The notes beneath the pieces are model-generated. The model was not told the origin of the DNA and made no database searches. It worked only from the letters and a program-made list of their open reading frames with translations. The position numbers and the translations under genes were made by a program. From NCBI RefSeq assembly GCF_002993975.1, contig NZ_POSO01000003.1:366-46284 (forward strand): a DNA stretch of 45,919 nucleotides, given 5' to 3'. The DNA comes from Apilactobacillus micheneri. GTDB taxonomy: Bacteria > Bacillota > Bacilli > Lactobacillales > Lactobacillaceae. The first letter of the stretch is position 1. The number at the start of each line of letters is the position of its first letter. This document shows positions 25,260 to 34,766 of the stretch, piece after piece.

Positions 25260-26951
25260 ATGGAAAATAAAGAACTAGTTGCCAAAGCATTGTCCAATGC
25301 TTTAGATGGTACATTGAATGTTGAAGACATCATAAATAAAATTGAACGTCCTAAAGATTCAAAAATGGGAGACTTAGCTTTTCCTACTTTTATTTTAGCT
25401 AAAAAATTCAGAAAAGCACCTCAACAAATCGCATCAGATATTGTAGAAAAAATTGATCAAAATGATTTTGATCATGTTGAAGCTGCAGGACCTTATGTTA
25501 ACTTTTTCTTAGATAAGGCTAAATATAGTGAAAATGTTATTGCAAATGTTTTATCACAAGCATCAAATTATGGTCAAAATAATGATGGTAATGGTGGTAA
25601 CGTTACTATTGATATGTCATCACCTAACATTGCTAAGCCAATTTCAATGGGGCATTTAAGATCTACTGTAATTGGTAATTCAGTTGCTAATATTTTAAGT
25701 AAGAATGGTTATAAACCTATCAAGGATAATCATTTAGGTGATTGGGGAACTCAATTTGGTAAGCTAATTACTGCATACTTAATGTGGGGTAATGAAGAAG
25801 ACGTCAAAAAGGATCCTATCAATAATTTAGTTAAATACTATGTTAAATTCCATAAAGTTGATAAAGAAAAGCCTGAACTAGACGATGTGGCTAGAGATTG
25901 GTTTAGAAAACTTGAAAATGGTGATGAAGAAGCAACTAAGCTTTGGAAATGGTTCCGTGAAGTATCTATTGAAGCATTCGAAAAAATATATGATAAATTA
26001 GGTGTTTCTTTTGACACTTATAATGGGGAAGCTTTTTATAACGATAAACTTCAAGGGGTAGTTGATGACCTTGATAAAAAAGGCCTATTGACTAAGTCTC
26101 AAGGTGCTACCATTGTTGATTTGGATAAATACAATCTAAATCCAGCACTTATCTTAAAGAGTGATGGTGCTTCATTATACATTACTAGAGATATTGCCAC
26201 TGCAATGTATAGAGATGAAACTTATCATCCAGCAATGAATTTATATGTTGTCGGTTCAGAACAAACATATTACTTCAAACAATTGAAGGCTGTTTTAACT
26301 GAAATGGGTATTCCTTCAGCTAAAGATTTACATCATATTCCATTTGGCTTAATTACAGTTAATGGTAAAAAACTTTCAACTAGATCTGGAAGAATTATTT
26401 TATTAGATGAAGTATTAGATGATTCGATTGAAATTGCTAAGAAACAAATTGCTGAAAAGAATCCAGACTTACCTAATAAAGATGAAGTTGCTAAAGAAGT
26501 TGGAGTTGGAGCAATTGTCTTTGGTGATTTACAAAATGAAAAGATAAATAATATTGATTTTAACCTAGAAGATCAACTAAGATTTGAAGGGGAAACAGGT
26601 CCTTATGTACAATATGCACGTGCACGTGCTGAAAGCATTTTAAGAAAATCTGGTAAGACTGAATTCAGTATTTCTGATAATAAACTTAATGATGCAGAAT
26701 CATGGAATATTGTTAAATTACTTAATGACTTTCCTCAAATGGTTAAATTGGCATGTTCTGAATTTGAACCTTCAGTTATTGCTAAGTACTCATTAAGACT
26801 TGCAAAAGCATTTAATAAATATTATGCTCACACCAAAATCTTAGATGATGATGATGAAAAAGATGCACGTTTAGCATTAGTTAAATCTGTATCTATTGTT
26901 CTAAAAGAATCATTAAGAATATTAGGTGTTAAATCTCCTGAAGAAATGTAA
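25260..26951 (+). CDS. argS: Arginyl-tRNA synthetase
   Basis: Class I synthetase charging tRNA-Arg, 563 residues, normal length. The HIGH-like motif is MGHLRS (130-135) after SSPNIAKP; the KMSKS equivalent is KKLSTRSG, degenerate as in many ArgRS. A C-terminal anticodon-binding DALR domain ends the protein (about 440-563). ATG 25260 follows GGAGG (25247-25251). An in-frame TTG at 25245 overlaps that site and is rejected. Controlled by the T-box upstream; a terminator follows. Confidence 0.97.
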   Translation: MENKELVAKALSNALDGTLNVEDIINKIERPKDSKMGDLAFPTFILAKKFRKAPQQIASDIVEKIDQNDFDHVEAAGPYVNFFLDKAKYSENVIANVLSQASNYGQNNDGNGGNVTIDMSSPNIAKPISMGHLRSTVIGNSVANILSKNGYKPIKDNHLGDWGTQFGKLITAYLMWGNEEDVKKDPINNLVKYYVKFHKVDKEKPELDDVARDWFRKLENGDEEATKLWKWFREVSIEAFEKIYDKLGVSFDTYNGEAFYNDKLQGVVDDLDKKGLLTKSQGATIVDLDKYNLNPALILKSDGASLYITRDIATAMYRDETYHPAMNLYVVGSEQTYYFKQLKAVLTEMGIPSAKDLHHIPFGLITVNGKKLSTRSGRIILLDEVLDDSIEIAKKQIAEKNPDLPNKDEVAKEVGVGAIVFGDLQNEKINNIDFNLEDQLRFEGETGPYVQYARARAESILRKSGKTEFSISDNKLNDAESWNIVKLLNDFPQMVKLACSEFEPSVIAKYSLRLAKAFNKYYAHTKILDDDDEKDARLALVKSVSIVLKESLRILGVKSPEEM

Positions 26952-26956
26952 GATAT

Positions 26957-27001
26957 ATGAAAGCACCATTTAACTTTTGTTAAATGTGCTTTCTTTTTTT
27001 A
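26957..27001 (+). terminator. Terminator after argS
   Basis: A 15-bp stem with one bulged C (26959-26974 with 26979-26993), TTTT loop and an eight-T run. Confidence 0.92.
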
Positions 27002-27074
27002 CCCATATTTTGTCATTTTGGGTTAAAATAGAACTATTATAATTTCCTACTAACTAAAGGAGAAAATTTAATAT

Positions 27075-29171
27075 ATGAAAGAAAGTTATACTAAAAAGCA
27101 TCATCTAAAAAATATATGGCATAAATATCAAATTACAAGATGGATTATTGTAACTATATTATCCTTTATTTTTATAGTAAGTGCTTATTGTACCTATGTA
27201 GCCAAGACAACCGATGTTCGTAATCTACAGTCTTCGCTTGAAAAATCTACAGTAATTTATGATGCTAATAATAACAATGCTGGTAAAATATATTCACAAA
27301 AAGGAACTTATGTTGGATATAAAAATATTTCTTCAAATCTTCCTAATGCTATTTTATCTACTGAAGATCGTAATTTTTATCATGAATATGGATTTTCTGT
27401 AAAAGGCTTTTCAAGAGCTATGTTATCAGTTGCTAAAAATAAAATTATGCATCGTAATTATATTAGTGGTGGAGGTAGTACTTTAACTCAACAATTGGTT
27501 AAGAACGCTTATTTAACTCAAGAGCAGACTTTTAGTCGTAAATTAAAAGAACTATTTCTTTCTATTCAAGTAGAAAATATTTATTCTAAAAAAAGTATTT
27601 TAACTATGTATATGAACAATGCCTATTTTGGTAATGGAGTTTATGGTGTTCAAGATGCATCTAAGCGATATTTTGGTATGGATGCTAAGGATTTACCAAT
27701 ACAAGATGCGGCAGTGATCGCTGGAATGCTAACCAATCCAAGTGCGTATAATCCAGTTGATCATCCAGGATTGGCTTTTCAAAGAAGAAATACAGTATTA
27801 CAGCTGATGGTTGAAAACGGTAAATTAACCCAAGCAACTGCTAATAATCTTAAAAAGATGCCAATTCATGTGGTTAATGATTACAAATATACTGATAGTT
27901 ATAAATATCCTTACTATTTTGATTCAGTTATTGATGAGGCAATTAATCAGTATGGACTTTCCGAATCAGATATTATGAATCGTGGTTATAAGATTTATAC
28001 TAATTTAAATCAAAATCAGCAATCTAATATGCAAAATGATTTTGCTAACGATAGCATGTTTCCTAGTAATGCTAGTGATGGAACTAAAGTACAAGCTGCT
28101 TCAGTTGCTGTTAACCCAAGTAATGGTGGGGTTAGTGCAGTTGTTGGTGGCCGTGGTGAACATGTCTTTAGAGGATATAACCGTGCCACCCAAATTAAAA
28201 GGCAGCCTGGTTCCACTATGAAACCTTTAGCTGTTTATACTCCAGCTCTGCAAAATGGTTATAATTATGATTCCACTTTGGTTAATAAAAAACTGTCATA
28301 TGGTAAGAATAAATATACACCTGAAAACTATGGTAATTCTTATACAGGTAGTGTTCCAATGTATAAAGCTTTAGCTGATAGTATGAATGCTCCTGCTGTA
28401 TGGTTATTGAATAAAATAGGTGCCAATGAAGGATATCAATCAGTTAAATCATTTGGATTACCTATTCATAAAAGCGATAATAATTTAGCTTTAGCTTTAG
28501 GTGGGCTTTCAAGTGGAGTGTCACCACAACAAATGGCTGGTGCATATACCGCTTTTGCTAATAATGGTAATATGACTACACCTCATTATATTAGGAAAAT
28601 TGTTGATTCTTCTGGAAAAGTAATTGTAAATAATGATCAAAATCAATCCAAAAAGATTATGTCTAAAAAAGTTGCACAACAAATGACAAGTATGATGTTA
28701 GGTGTATTTAATAATGGGACTGGTGTTGGTGCTAAGCCATATGGATATCAGATTGCCGGTAAAACAGGTAGTACAGAAGCAGATAATACAGGTGATTCTG
28801 ATGCTACTCGTGATAAATGGATAATTGGATATACTCCTAAAGTAGTTGTTGCTACTTGGGAGGGATTTGATAACACTAACAAAAATCATCATCTAGAAAA
28901 CCTTAGTGGTAATGGAGTTGGTCCTTTATTTAGAAATGAAATGCAACATATATTACCTAATGCAGGTGATAATAAATTTGATGTACAGGATGCTCAAACT
29001 CAATATGAAGATGAACACCAACCAAAAGCCAAAAAATCTCAATCTGGTATTTGGCATGATGTACAAGAAGGTGCAAGTAATTTCACTAATAATGTTGGTA
29101 AAGGATTTAACAGTTTAAAAAAGGGTGCTAGTGATTTATTTAATAGTGCAAAAAAATATATTAACCAATAG
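27075..29171 (+). CDS. Class A penicillin-binding protein (transglycosylase/transpeptidase)
   Basis: Bifunctional peptidoglycan synthase, 698 residues. A short cytosolic tail and one membrane helix (about 24-44) are followed by the GT51 domain. There the catalytic Glu97 is in STEDRNFYHE, and GGSTLTQQLVKN is intact. The transpeptidase motifs are SxxK at Ser380-Lys383, SxN at Ser436-Asn438 and KTG at 563-565. The C-terminal 50 residues are polar and repeat short Gly/Ser/Lys segments. Nearest types are the PBP2a/PBP1a group of Gram-positive cocci. The ATG follows AAAGGAG. It would cross-link strands carrying the bridge built by the 17769-23185 operon. Confidence 0.95.
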   Translation: MKESYTKKHHLKNIWHKYQITRWIIVTILSFIFIVSAYCTYVAKTTDVRNLQSSLEKSTVIYDANNNNAGKIYSQKGTYVGYKNISSNLPNAILSTEDRNFYHEYGFSVKGFSRAMLSVAKNKIMHRNYISGGGSTLTQQLVKNAYLTQEQTFSRKLKELFLSIQVENIYSKKSILTMYMNNAYFGNGVYGVQDASKRYFGMDAKDLPIQDAAVIAGMLTNPSAYNPVDHPGLAFQRRNTVLQLMVENGKLTQATANNLKKMPIHVVNDYKYTDSYKYPYYFDSVIDEAINQYGLSESDIMNRGYKIYTNLNQNQQSNMQNDFANDSMFPSNASDGTKVQAASVAVNPSNGGVSAVVGGRGEHVFRGYNRATQIKRQPGSTMKPLAVYTPALQNGYNYDSTLVNKKLSYGKNKYTPENYGNSYTGSVPMYKALADSMNAPAVWLLNKIGANEGYQSVKSFGLPIHKSDNNLALALGGLSSGVSPQQMAGAYTAFANNGNMTTPHYIRKIVDSSGKVIVNNDQNQSKKIMSKKVAQQMTSMMLGVFNNGTGVGAKPYGYQIAGKTGSTEADNTGDSDATRDKWIIGYTPKVVVATWEGFDNTNKNHHLENLSGNGVGPLFRNEMQHILPNAGDNKFDVQDAQTQYEDEHQPKAKKSQSGIWHDVQEGASNFTNNVGKGFNSLKKGASDLFNSAKKYINQ

Positions 29172-29187
29172 AAATTGACCAATATAT

Positions 29188-29234
29188 ATAAAACGTCGTA
29201 TCATTAATATACTAATGATAGACGTTTTATTTTA
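29188..29234 (+). terminator. Terminator between the PBP gene and yhaO
   Basis: A long hairpin: AAAACGTC (29190-29197) with GACGTTTT (29221-29228), and an inner ATCATTA/TAATGAT pair. The T-rich tail ends just before the AAGGAG of yhaO. Confidence 0.85.
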
Positions 29235-29249
29235 TAAGGAGTTATTACA

Positions 29250-30443
29250 TTGAAATTTATTCATGCTGCAGATTTACATTTAGAAAGCCCATTTGAAGGA
29301 CTTATGGATGATGAAATACCACAAAAATTATGGGAACAAATCTTTAATTCAACTTTTTTGGCTTTTAGTAATCTTGTTCAAGATGCTATTAATCAACAAG
29401 TTGATTTTATATTATTGGCAGGAGACTTATTTGATCGTGATAACCAAACTCCTAAAACTTATAATTTTTTTTATGAAGAATTAGATAAATTGAATGCCGC
29501 TGACATTAAAGTATTTATGATATTTGGAAATCATGATTATTTAAATATATCTGCTTCTGATCTAAAATTACCCAACAATGTTTATGTATTTGGTAATCAG
29601 GTTGAAACTAAAACTTTTAATTTAAATGATAAGAAAATTGCAATTACTGGTTTTAGTTATGAAAATCGTTGGATTAACGATAAAATGATTGATAATTATC
29701 CTGTGAAATCAAACGTTGATTTTCAGATTGGGATGTTGCATGGTAGTGAAGCTAACACTGGTGATAACTATGCACCATTTACTATTAGTGATTTATTAGA
29801 TAAAAAATATGATTATTGGGCATTGGGTCACATACATAAAATGCAACAACTTAATGCCAATCCTCCTATTTATTATTCTGGAAACATTCAAGGACGTCAT
29901 AAAAATGAGTCAGGAAGCAAAGGGTACCTTTTAATCAACGATGTAAATGGTAATTTGGATGTTTCATTTCATGAAACGTCAGTTATTATTTGGGATAATT
30001 TAACAATGAATATTAACGAAAATAATACCAATCAAATTATCAATGATTTGATGAGCCAAATTTATAAAAATCAATATTCTAAAATTCATTTATTAGAGAT
30101 TACATTTAATATAAAGCAGAATCTATTGAATATTAATCACGATGAATTATTATCAAAAATTCAAAATACATTAAGAGAAGAATATGATAATTTAAATGCT
30201 TGGGTTTATGATATTCGATTTAGTATTAACGATAATGAAAAAATATCAAGTATCGATGATGATATTTGGCAAAAAGCTGCTGAATCTATCTTTACTAAAG
30301 ATAATATTATGGATATATCAAAAAGTTTATCTAAATATGATTTCATTCAAAACCACTTAGATAATGATGATATTCAAGATAATCTACTTAAACAAGCTAA
30401 AATTAATTTGTTGGGCAATAAGGGGAATATAGATGAAGATTAA
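29250..30443 (+). CDS. yhaO: Metallophosphoesterase, SbcD/Mre11-like nuclease YhaO
   Basis: DNA repair exonuclease family subunit, 397 residues. The five metal-binding motifs are visible: DLH (8-10), GDLFDR, GNHDY, MLHGS and GHIHKM. The start is TTG 29250 with AAGGAG at 29237-29242. The last 11 bases overlap yhaN, as expected for an SbcCD/Rad50-Mre11-like pair. In B. subtilis yhaO-yhaN are followed by yhaM; here yhaM is absent. Confidence 0.9.
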   Translation: MKFIHAADLHLESPFEGLMDDEIPQKLWEQIFNSTFLAFSNLVQDAINQQVDFILLAGDLFDRDNQTPKTYNFFYEELDKLNAADIKVFMIFGNHDYLNISASDLKLPNNVYVFGNQVETKTFNLNDKKIAITGFSYENRWINDKMIDNYPVKSNVDFQIGMLHGSEANTGDNYAPFTISDLLDKKYDYWALGHIHKMQQLNANPPIYYSGNIQGRHKNESGSKGYLLINDVNGNLDVSFHETSVIIWDNLTMNINENNTNQIINDLMSQIYKNQYSKIHLLEITFNIKQNLLNINHDELLSKIQNTLREEYDNLNAWVYDIRFSINDNEKISSIDDDIWQKAAESIFTKDNIMDISKSLSKYDFIQNHLDNDDIQDNLLKQAKINLLGNKGNIDED

Positions 30444-32331
30444 TCAGATAAAAGTTTATGGATATGGTAAATGGCAAAATCAAAGTTTTACTTTAAATAA
30501 AAATAATTTACAAATTATTTATGGAAATAATGAATCAGGTAAAACAACATTATTAAGTTTAGTAATGGGCATATTATTTGGATATAAAGATGGTCGTGGA
30601 CATTCTTATGAGCAATATATTCCTAAAGAAACTAGTTCTTATGGTGGCAGCTTATCTATTACTACCGACGATAATCGTAATTTTTTAGTTAAAAGGATAT
30701 CTGGAACTTATGGTGGAAAAGTAAGTGTTTATGATTTAGATAATGAGTGTGATACGGATTCAAATATCTTGTCTGATATATTAGGACCAATTGACCGTGA
30801 AACTTTTGAACATATCTTTTATTTTGGTGATTTAAACATTAAAGATATTTCAAAATTGAATAACAATGAACTGATTGAAAGAATTCAAAAAGTAGGTTTT
30901 GTTGGCAGTAACGAATGGATTGCAATTAATGAGAAATTAGATAAAGAATCTAGGTCTCTATATGCTCCCAATGGTAGGAAACCACCGTTAAATAAAAAGC
31001 TAAAAGATTACGAAAAACTATTAACCAAAATTAATGATAGTAAGGGTAACCTTAATGAATATGAAAATTATTTATATAATAATCAGTTAGCCAATAAGAA
31101 AGTTGAACAGTTAAATAATCAGATTAAAGATTTAGATAATAAAATTTATACATTAAATAATCATAAAAATAATTGGTCTTTATATGAGCAATTAAATAAT
31201 CATCAAAGCTTAAATTTAAAGTCTGGTTTTGATGATGCTTCTAAAAATAAATTATATTCAATTAAAAATAATATTGAATTAAATAATAAGCAAATTGAAA
31301 TTATTAATAACCAGATAAACGATGCTAAAGATAAGGCTAATCATAGCGATCAATTAAATTTTTATGAACAAAGTGAGGATAAAATTGATAGACTATATAA
31401 TTTATCTGACTCCATCAACGATTTGGTTACTTCATTTAATACTAAAAAACAACTAATAAATGATTATCAAACTAAACAAGAATCATTTATTAATGAACAT
31501 AATGTTGAATTAAGTGTAGATGATAAAAACAATATAACTAAACTAATTAATAATAGGGAAACAAGTAATTCAAGCAATACTATGAAAATAATATTATTTG
31601 TTTTAGGAATAATATTGGTTGTACTTTTACCTGGTATCTTAAAAATAATAGGTTTATTTTTAGCCAGTTTATCCATATATTTATATATTATTAAATATAA
31701 TCAATCGAATAATTTTAATAAAAAAATTCAATTTTACAAAGACAAATATGGCTTTAGTAGTAATGATCCTAAACAATGGCTGGTGCAAAATAATAATATA
31801 ACTAATAATTTTCAAGATGATATTAATAAATATAAAAATGAATTAGTTGAAATTCAGCAAAAAATTAATAATTATTTTGATAATTGGCATTTTGCTGAAG
31901 AATATCTTAAATTAGATGATAATTATGGTAATAATATGTCTATAATCGATGACTTTGTTAAAAAAAATAAAAAAAATATCGATGAAAATAATAGTTTAAC
32001 AAAGATAATTAATAAATATTTATTTCAAAAAAATGAATTAGTAAATAAAAAAGAAAAACTAAAAAATCAATTAATTAAATTTTTTGAGCAAAGAAATATT
32101 AATACCTCGAATGAATTTAATGATGAGTTTAATAAACAACAGTCCATTATTCAGGAAAATAACAGACAAGCTGATATTAAAAAGCAACTTGGTGAAAATG
32201 AAATTCAATTACTTAAAAATTTCAAAAGTAAAACTGAAATTGAAGATAAATTAAATGAGTATCAGATTTTACAATCGAATGCAAAACAACAAATGCTAGA
32301 TAATAGTAAAAATATTGAAAAAATAAATTGA
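30433..32331 (+). CDS. yhaN: YhaN N-terminal part (Rad50/SMC-like ATPase), broken by a frameshift
   Basis: The first 632 residues of an SMC-like ATPase partnering YhaO. Walker A is GNNESGKT (31-38). Long coiled coils rich in Asn/Lys/Glu flank a hydrophobic hairpin (about 382-417) that looks like two membrane-dipping helices, as known in YhaN homologues. It lacks the signature and Walker B motifs, which lie in the following frame. The frame ends at TGA 32329-32331. The next frame is -1 relative to it and is closed by TGA at 32316-32318. The shift must therefore occur in 32319-32331, next to the six-A run 32318-32323. Confidence 0.85.
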   Translation: MKINQIKVYGYGKWQNQSFTLNKNNLQIIYGNNESGKTTLLSLVMGILFGYKDGRGHSYEQYIPKETSSYGGSLSITTDDNRNFLVKRISGTYGGKVSVYDLDNECDTDSNILSDILGPIDRETFEHIFYFGDLNIKDISKLNNNELIERIQKVGFVGSNEWIAINEKLDKESRSLYAPNGRKPPLNKKLKDYEKLLTKINDSKGNLNEYENYLYNNQLANKKVEQLNNQIKDLDNKIYTLNNHKNNWSLYEQLNNHQSLNLKSGFDDASKNKLYSIKNNIELNNKQIEIINNQINDAKDKANHSDQLNFYEQSEDKIDRLYNLSDSINDLVTSFNTKKQLINDYQTKQESFINEHNVELSVDDKNNITKLINNRETSNSSNTMKIILFVLGIILVVLLPGILKIIGLFLASLSIYLYIIKYNQSNNFNKKIQFYKDKYGFSSNDPKQWLVQNNNITNNFQDDINKYKNELVEIQQKINNYFDNWHFAEEYLKLDDNYGNNMSIIDDFVKKNKKNIDENNSLTKIINKYLFQKNELVNKKEKLKNQLIKFFEQRNINTSNEFNDEFNKQQSIIQENNRQADIKKQLGENEIQLLKNFKSKTEIEDKLNEYQILQSNAKQQMLDNSKNIEKIN

Positions 32332-32873
32332 ATATTAAACATTTGACCTCAGATGGTACTTATCAAGATTTAGAACAAAAGAAAGCCAACTTAGAAACTG
32401 AAATTAATGATATGGTTGATGAGTGGTTGACTATGAAATTATCAGGACAATGGATTGATAAGTCATTGAATATTGCAACTGCAGATAGAATTCCAATGTT
32501 TCAAGAAAAAGCTAATGAATATTTTGGATTATTAACCAATCATAATTATATAAAAATAACCTACTACAAGAGTAAATTGAAAGTTACTAGAAAAGATAAA
32601 TTGCAATTCGATGCAGGAGAGTTATCAAGAGGAACAATCGAGCAATTATACTTATCATTAATATTATCATTAGCAGTTGTATTTGGTCGTGATTATAAAA
32701 TGCCTATTATTATTGATGATGGTTTCAATGAATTTGATTTTGATCGTTCACATAATGCGTATAAATTACTTGATAAAATTAGTGAATCATTACAAATAAT
32801 ATATGTAACTTGTAATGAAAATGTTTTTGAACATTATAATCTAGATAATATAATCAATCTAAATGAAAAATAA
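32328..32873 (+). CDS. yhaN: YhaN C-terminal part (signature and Walker B)
   Basis: 181 residues continuing YhaN in the -1 frame. LTSDGTYQDLEQKK resumes the second coiled coil. LSRG (99-102) is the ABC signature and PIIIDDGFNEFD (126-137) is Walker B. The only start is TTG 32328, which overlaps the previous stop (TTGA) and has no ribosome binding site. Separate translation would need re-initiation. One extra A in the run 32318-32323 would fuse both parts into about 813 residues. So either a real frameshift, a homopolymer read error, or slippage-dependent expression is likely. Confidence 0.82.
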   Translation: MNIKHLTSDGTYQDLEQKKANLETEINDMVDEWLTMKLSGQWIDKSLNIATADRIPMFQEKANEYFGLLTNHNYIKITYYKSKLKVTRKDKLQFDAGELSRGTIEQLYLSLILSLAVVFGRDYKMPIIIDDGFNEFDFDRSHNAYKLLDKISESLQIIYVTCNENVFEHYNLDNIINLNEK

Positions 32874-32905
32874 AAAGGTTCCCTATAAGGGAACCTTTTT
32901 ATTTT
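32872..32905. terminator. Bidirectional terminator between yhaN and prsA
   Basis: An 11-bp perfect stem (32873-32883 with 32889-32899), T-rich on both strands. Confidence 0.92.
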
Positions 32906-32914
32906 TCGCTTTAA

Positions 32915-33802
32915 TTAGTTATTTGAATTGCTTAGGAATGAAGATAAGATGTTTTGTAGATCCTTATCTTTAATTTCTACTCCACCATTCTTAAGAATCT
33001 TAGCAACAACATTCTTTTGAAGAGTAGGGTCTTTGATTTTACTTTCAGCAATTTGATCTTTTAATTCTGAAGTATAATCTTTGTATGATGAACCTTTCTT
33101 AGGATGGTTAACCATTTGAATAATTTGGTATCCAGCCTTAGTCTTTACAGGTTCTTTGGTGTATTCACCATTTGATAGCTTGTATGCAGCCTTTACAAAT
33201 GATGAGTCAAGACTTGTATTTGTATTATCAAATGCAGCTAATTTACCACCATTGTTCTTATTAGAAGAATCCTTGGAGTACTTCTTAGCTAATTCAGCAA
33301 AGTTTTTGCCTTTTTTGTCGTTAAGTTGTTCAATAACCTTGTTAGCAGTATCTTTATCTGATACTAAGATTTCATTAACAGTAACCTTAGGTTCAAATGA
33401 TTTGAATTGCTTTTCAAGATCTTTATTTGAAATTTTAACATTGTCTTTTAATGCAGCTTGTAATAATAGATTGGATTTAATTCCATCTTTGTATGATTGT
33501 TCAGTCATACCTTGTTGTTGTAAAGCAGCATCAAATTGTGAACCATATTGACTCTTAGTTTGGTTAAATTGAGCATTGATATCTTTTGATGAAACTTTAT
33601 CACCATATTGTTTGTTTAAGACTTTGTCTAAAATCATTTGTTGTAAAACTTGTTTACCATTAGAAGTGTTTTTCATACTACTATAGTATTCACTTTGTGT
33701 AATTTTACCACCATTGGTAACAGCAACTGTTTTACTACCACAAGCAACTAATGAAACACTCATTAAAGCAGCAGCCATACCGACTAACCATTTTTTATTC
33801 AT
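32915..33802 (-). CDS. prsA: Foldase lipoprotein PrsA (parvulin-type peptidyl-prolyl isomerase)
   Basis: Membrane-anchored extracellular chaperone that folds secreted proteins. With the start at 33802 the product is 295 residues. The lipoprotein signal has a basic start (MNKKW), a hydrophobic core and lipobox LVAC with Cys21. A parvulin domain lies around residues 135-235, including [12 protein letters not shown] and [11 protein letters not shown], between N- and C-terminal helical parts. Earlier in-frame starts, up to 33865, would place a charged segment before the signal peptide and are rejected. The ribosome binding site is weak (GGATG). Likely clients here are the S53 protease and PBPs (inference). 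Confidence 0.93.
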   Translation of the reverse strand: MNKKWLVGMAAALMSVSLVACGSKTVAVTNGGKITQSEYYSSMKNTSNGKQVLQQMILDKVLNKQYGDKVSSKDINAQFNQTKSQYGSQFDAALQQQGMTEQSYKDGIKSNLLLQAALKDNVKISNKDLEKQFKSFEPKVTVNEILVSDKDTANKVIEQLNDKKGKNFAELAKKYSKDSSNKNNGGKLAAFDNTNTSLDSSFVKAAYKLSNGEYTKEPVKTKAGYQIIQMVNHPKKGSSYKDYTSELKDQIAESKIKDPTLQKNVVAKILKNGGVEIKDKDLQNILSSFLSNSNN

Positions 33803-33897
33803 AAATTTAACACATCCATTTCTAAAATTTAGATAACCATTTTTAACTATAACATACCAATGCATATGATTTTAATAGTATAAAATACTTTTATAAA

Positions 33898-34206
33898 TTA
33901 TTTTTGTAAGTGATTTATTCTATCTTTTATCATATCTATTCTTGGAGATGTCTTAAATTGAAAATCGTTAATATCTTTTTGCAATTGTTCAATAACTGGG
34001 GTAGATTTTTTAAGTTCTTGTTGTAACTTTTGAACATTTTTTTGTAATGATTTTCTAGAATCATTGACTCTTTTTGATCTTTCAAACGATTCTTTTGCAT
34101 CTGTTGATAGATTTTTAAAGAAATTTTTTGGATCTTTCTTATTTACATACAAGTATGTAGCTAATCCGGCAGCAGAAATCCCCATTATTTTTAAAATGTT
34201 TTTCAT
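33898..34206 (-). CDS. Small membrane-anchored coiled-coil protein (YtxH-like)
   Basis: 102 residues: one N-terminal hydrophobic segment (about 5-22), then a charged helical region (45-100) with coiled-coil character rich in Gln, Lys and Ser. It lies 4 bases after hit on the same strand, so it is probably translated with it. This general layout recalls YtxH-like proteins, but I do not recognise the family with confidence. Function unknown. Confidence 0.7.
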   Translation of the reverse strand: MKNILKIMGISAAGLATYLYVNKKDPKNFFKNLSTDAKESFERSKRVNDSRKSLQKNVQKLQQELKKSTPVIEQLQKDINDFQFKTSPRIDMIKDRINHLQK

Positions 34207-34210
34207 TTTA

Positions 34211-34639
34211 TTAACCCTCCAAATTTTTTGAAATATTCTTTTGAATGTGGGTCAATGTTTCTTCATTGTATTGATTAGAGTTATCAGTAAACTTTAATGC
34301 AAATCCATCATCTTCACTATATCTTGGAATCAGATGGAAATGGGAATGAAATACTGATTGCGAAGCAATCTTCCCATTATTATTAATAATGTTCATTCCC
34401 TTGATATCTGGAGCAGAATTTTTAATAGCTCTAGCAATCTTAGGAATTCGAGCAAAAACTTGTTCAGCCATTTTTGCATCGTAATCATAAATATTAGCAA
34501 CATGCTTTTTAGGAACAACTAGAGTATGACCAGGGGTTGTTTGTGAAATATCTAAAAATGCTTTTACTATATCATCTTCATAAACAGTATAATTAGGAAT
34601 TTCATTATTAACTATTTTACAAAAAATACAGTCATCCAT
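34211..34639 (-). CDS. hit: HIT family nucleotide hydrolase/transferase
   Basis: Histidine-triad protein of 142 residues, acting on nucleoside phosphoramidates or related compounds. The triad is HSHFH (98-102) followed by LIPR. An N-terminal CIFC (4-7) is the zinc-type pair found in Hit proteins. The ATG follows GGAAGGAG. It is divergent from ecsA, the same neighbourhood (hit, ecsAB, prsA) as in B. subtilis. Confidence 0.93.
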   Translation of the reverse strand: MDDCIFCKIVNNEIPNYTVYEDDIVKAFLDISQTTPGHTLVVPKKHVANIYDYDAKMAEQVFARIPKIARAIKNSAPDIKGMNIINNNGKIASQSVFHSHFHLIPRYSEDDGFALKFTDNSNQYNEETLTHIQKNISKNLEG

Positions 34640-34723
34640 ATTAAAATCTCCTTCCTTTATTAATTTACCGTACTATAACAATGATAACATAAAATAAACT
34701 TAAAATAACTTAACTAAAATTAT

Positions 34724-34731
34724 GATATAAT
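34724..34731 (+). promoter_or_regulatory. Extended -10 of ecsAB
   Basis: TGATATAAT with TATAAT at 34726-34731, about 36 nt before the ecsA start. The -35 region is A-rich without a clear match. Confidence 0.6.
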
Positions 34732-34766
34732 TGCGATAATAATAAGTTTTTAAGGGGCGATATTTT

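Noticed and set aside
33803-33865. N-terminal extension of PrsA
   Set aside because: It would bury the lipoprotein signal peptide behind a polar segment.
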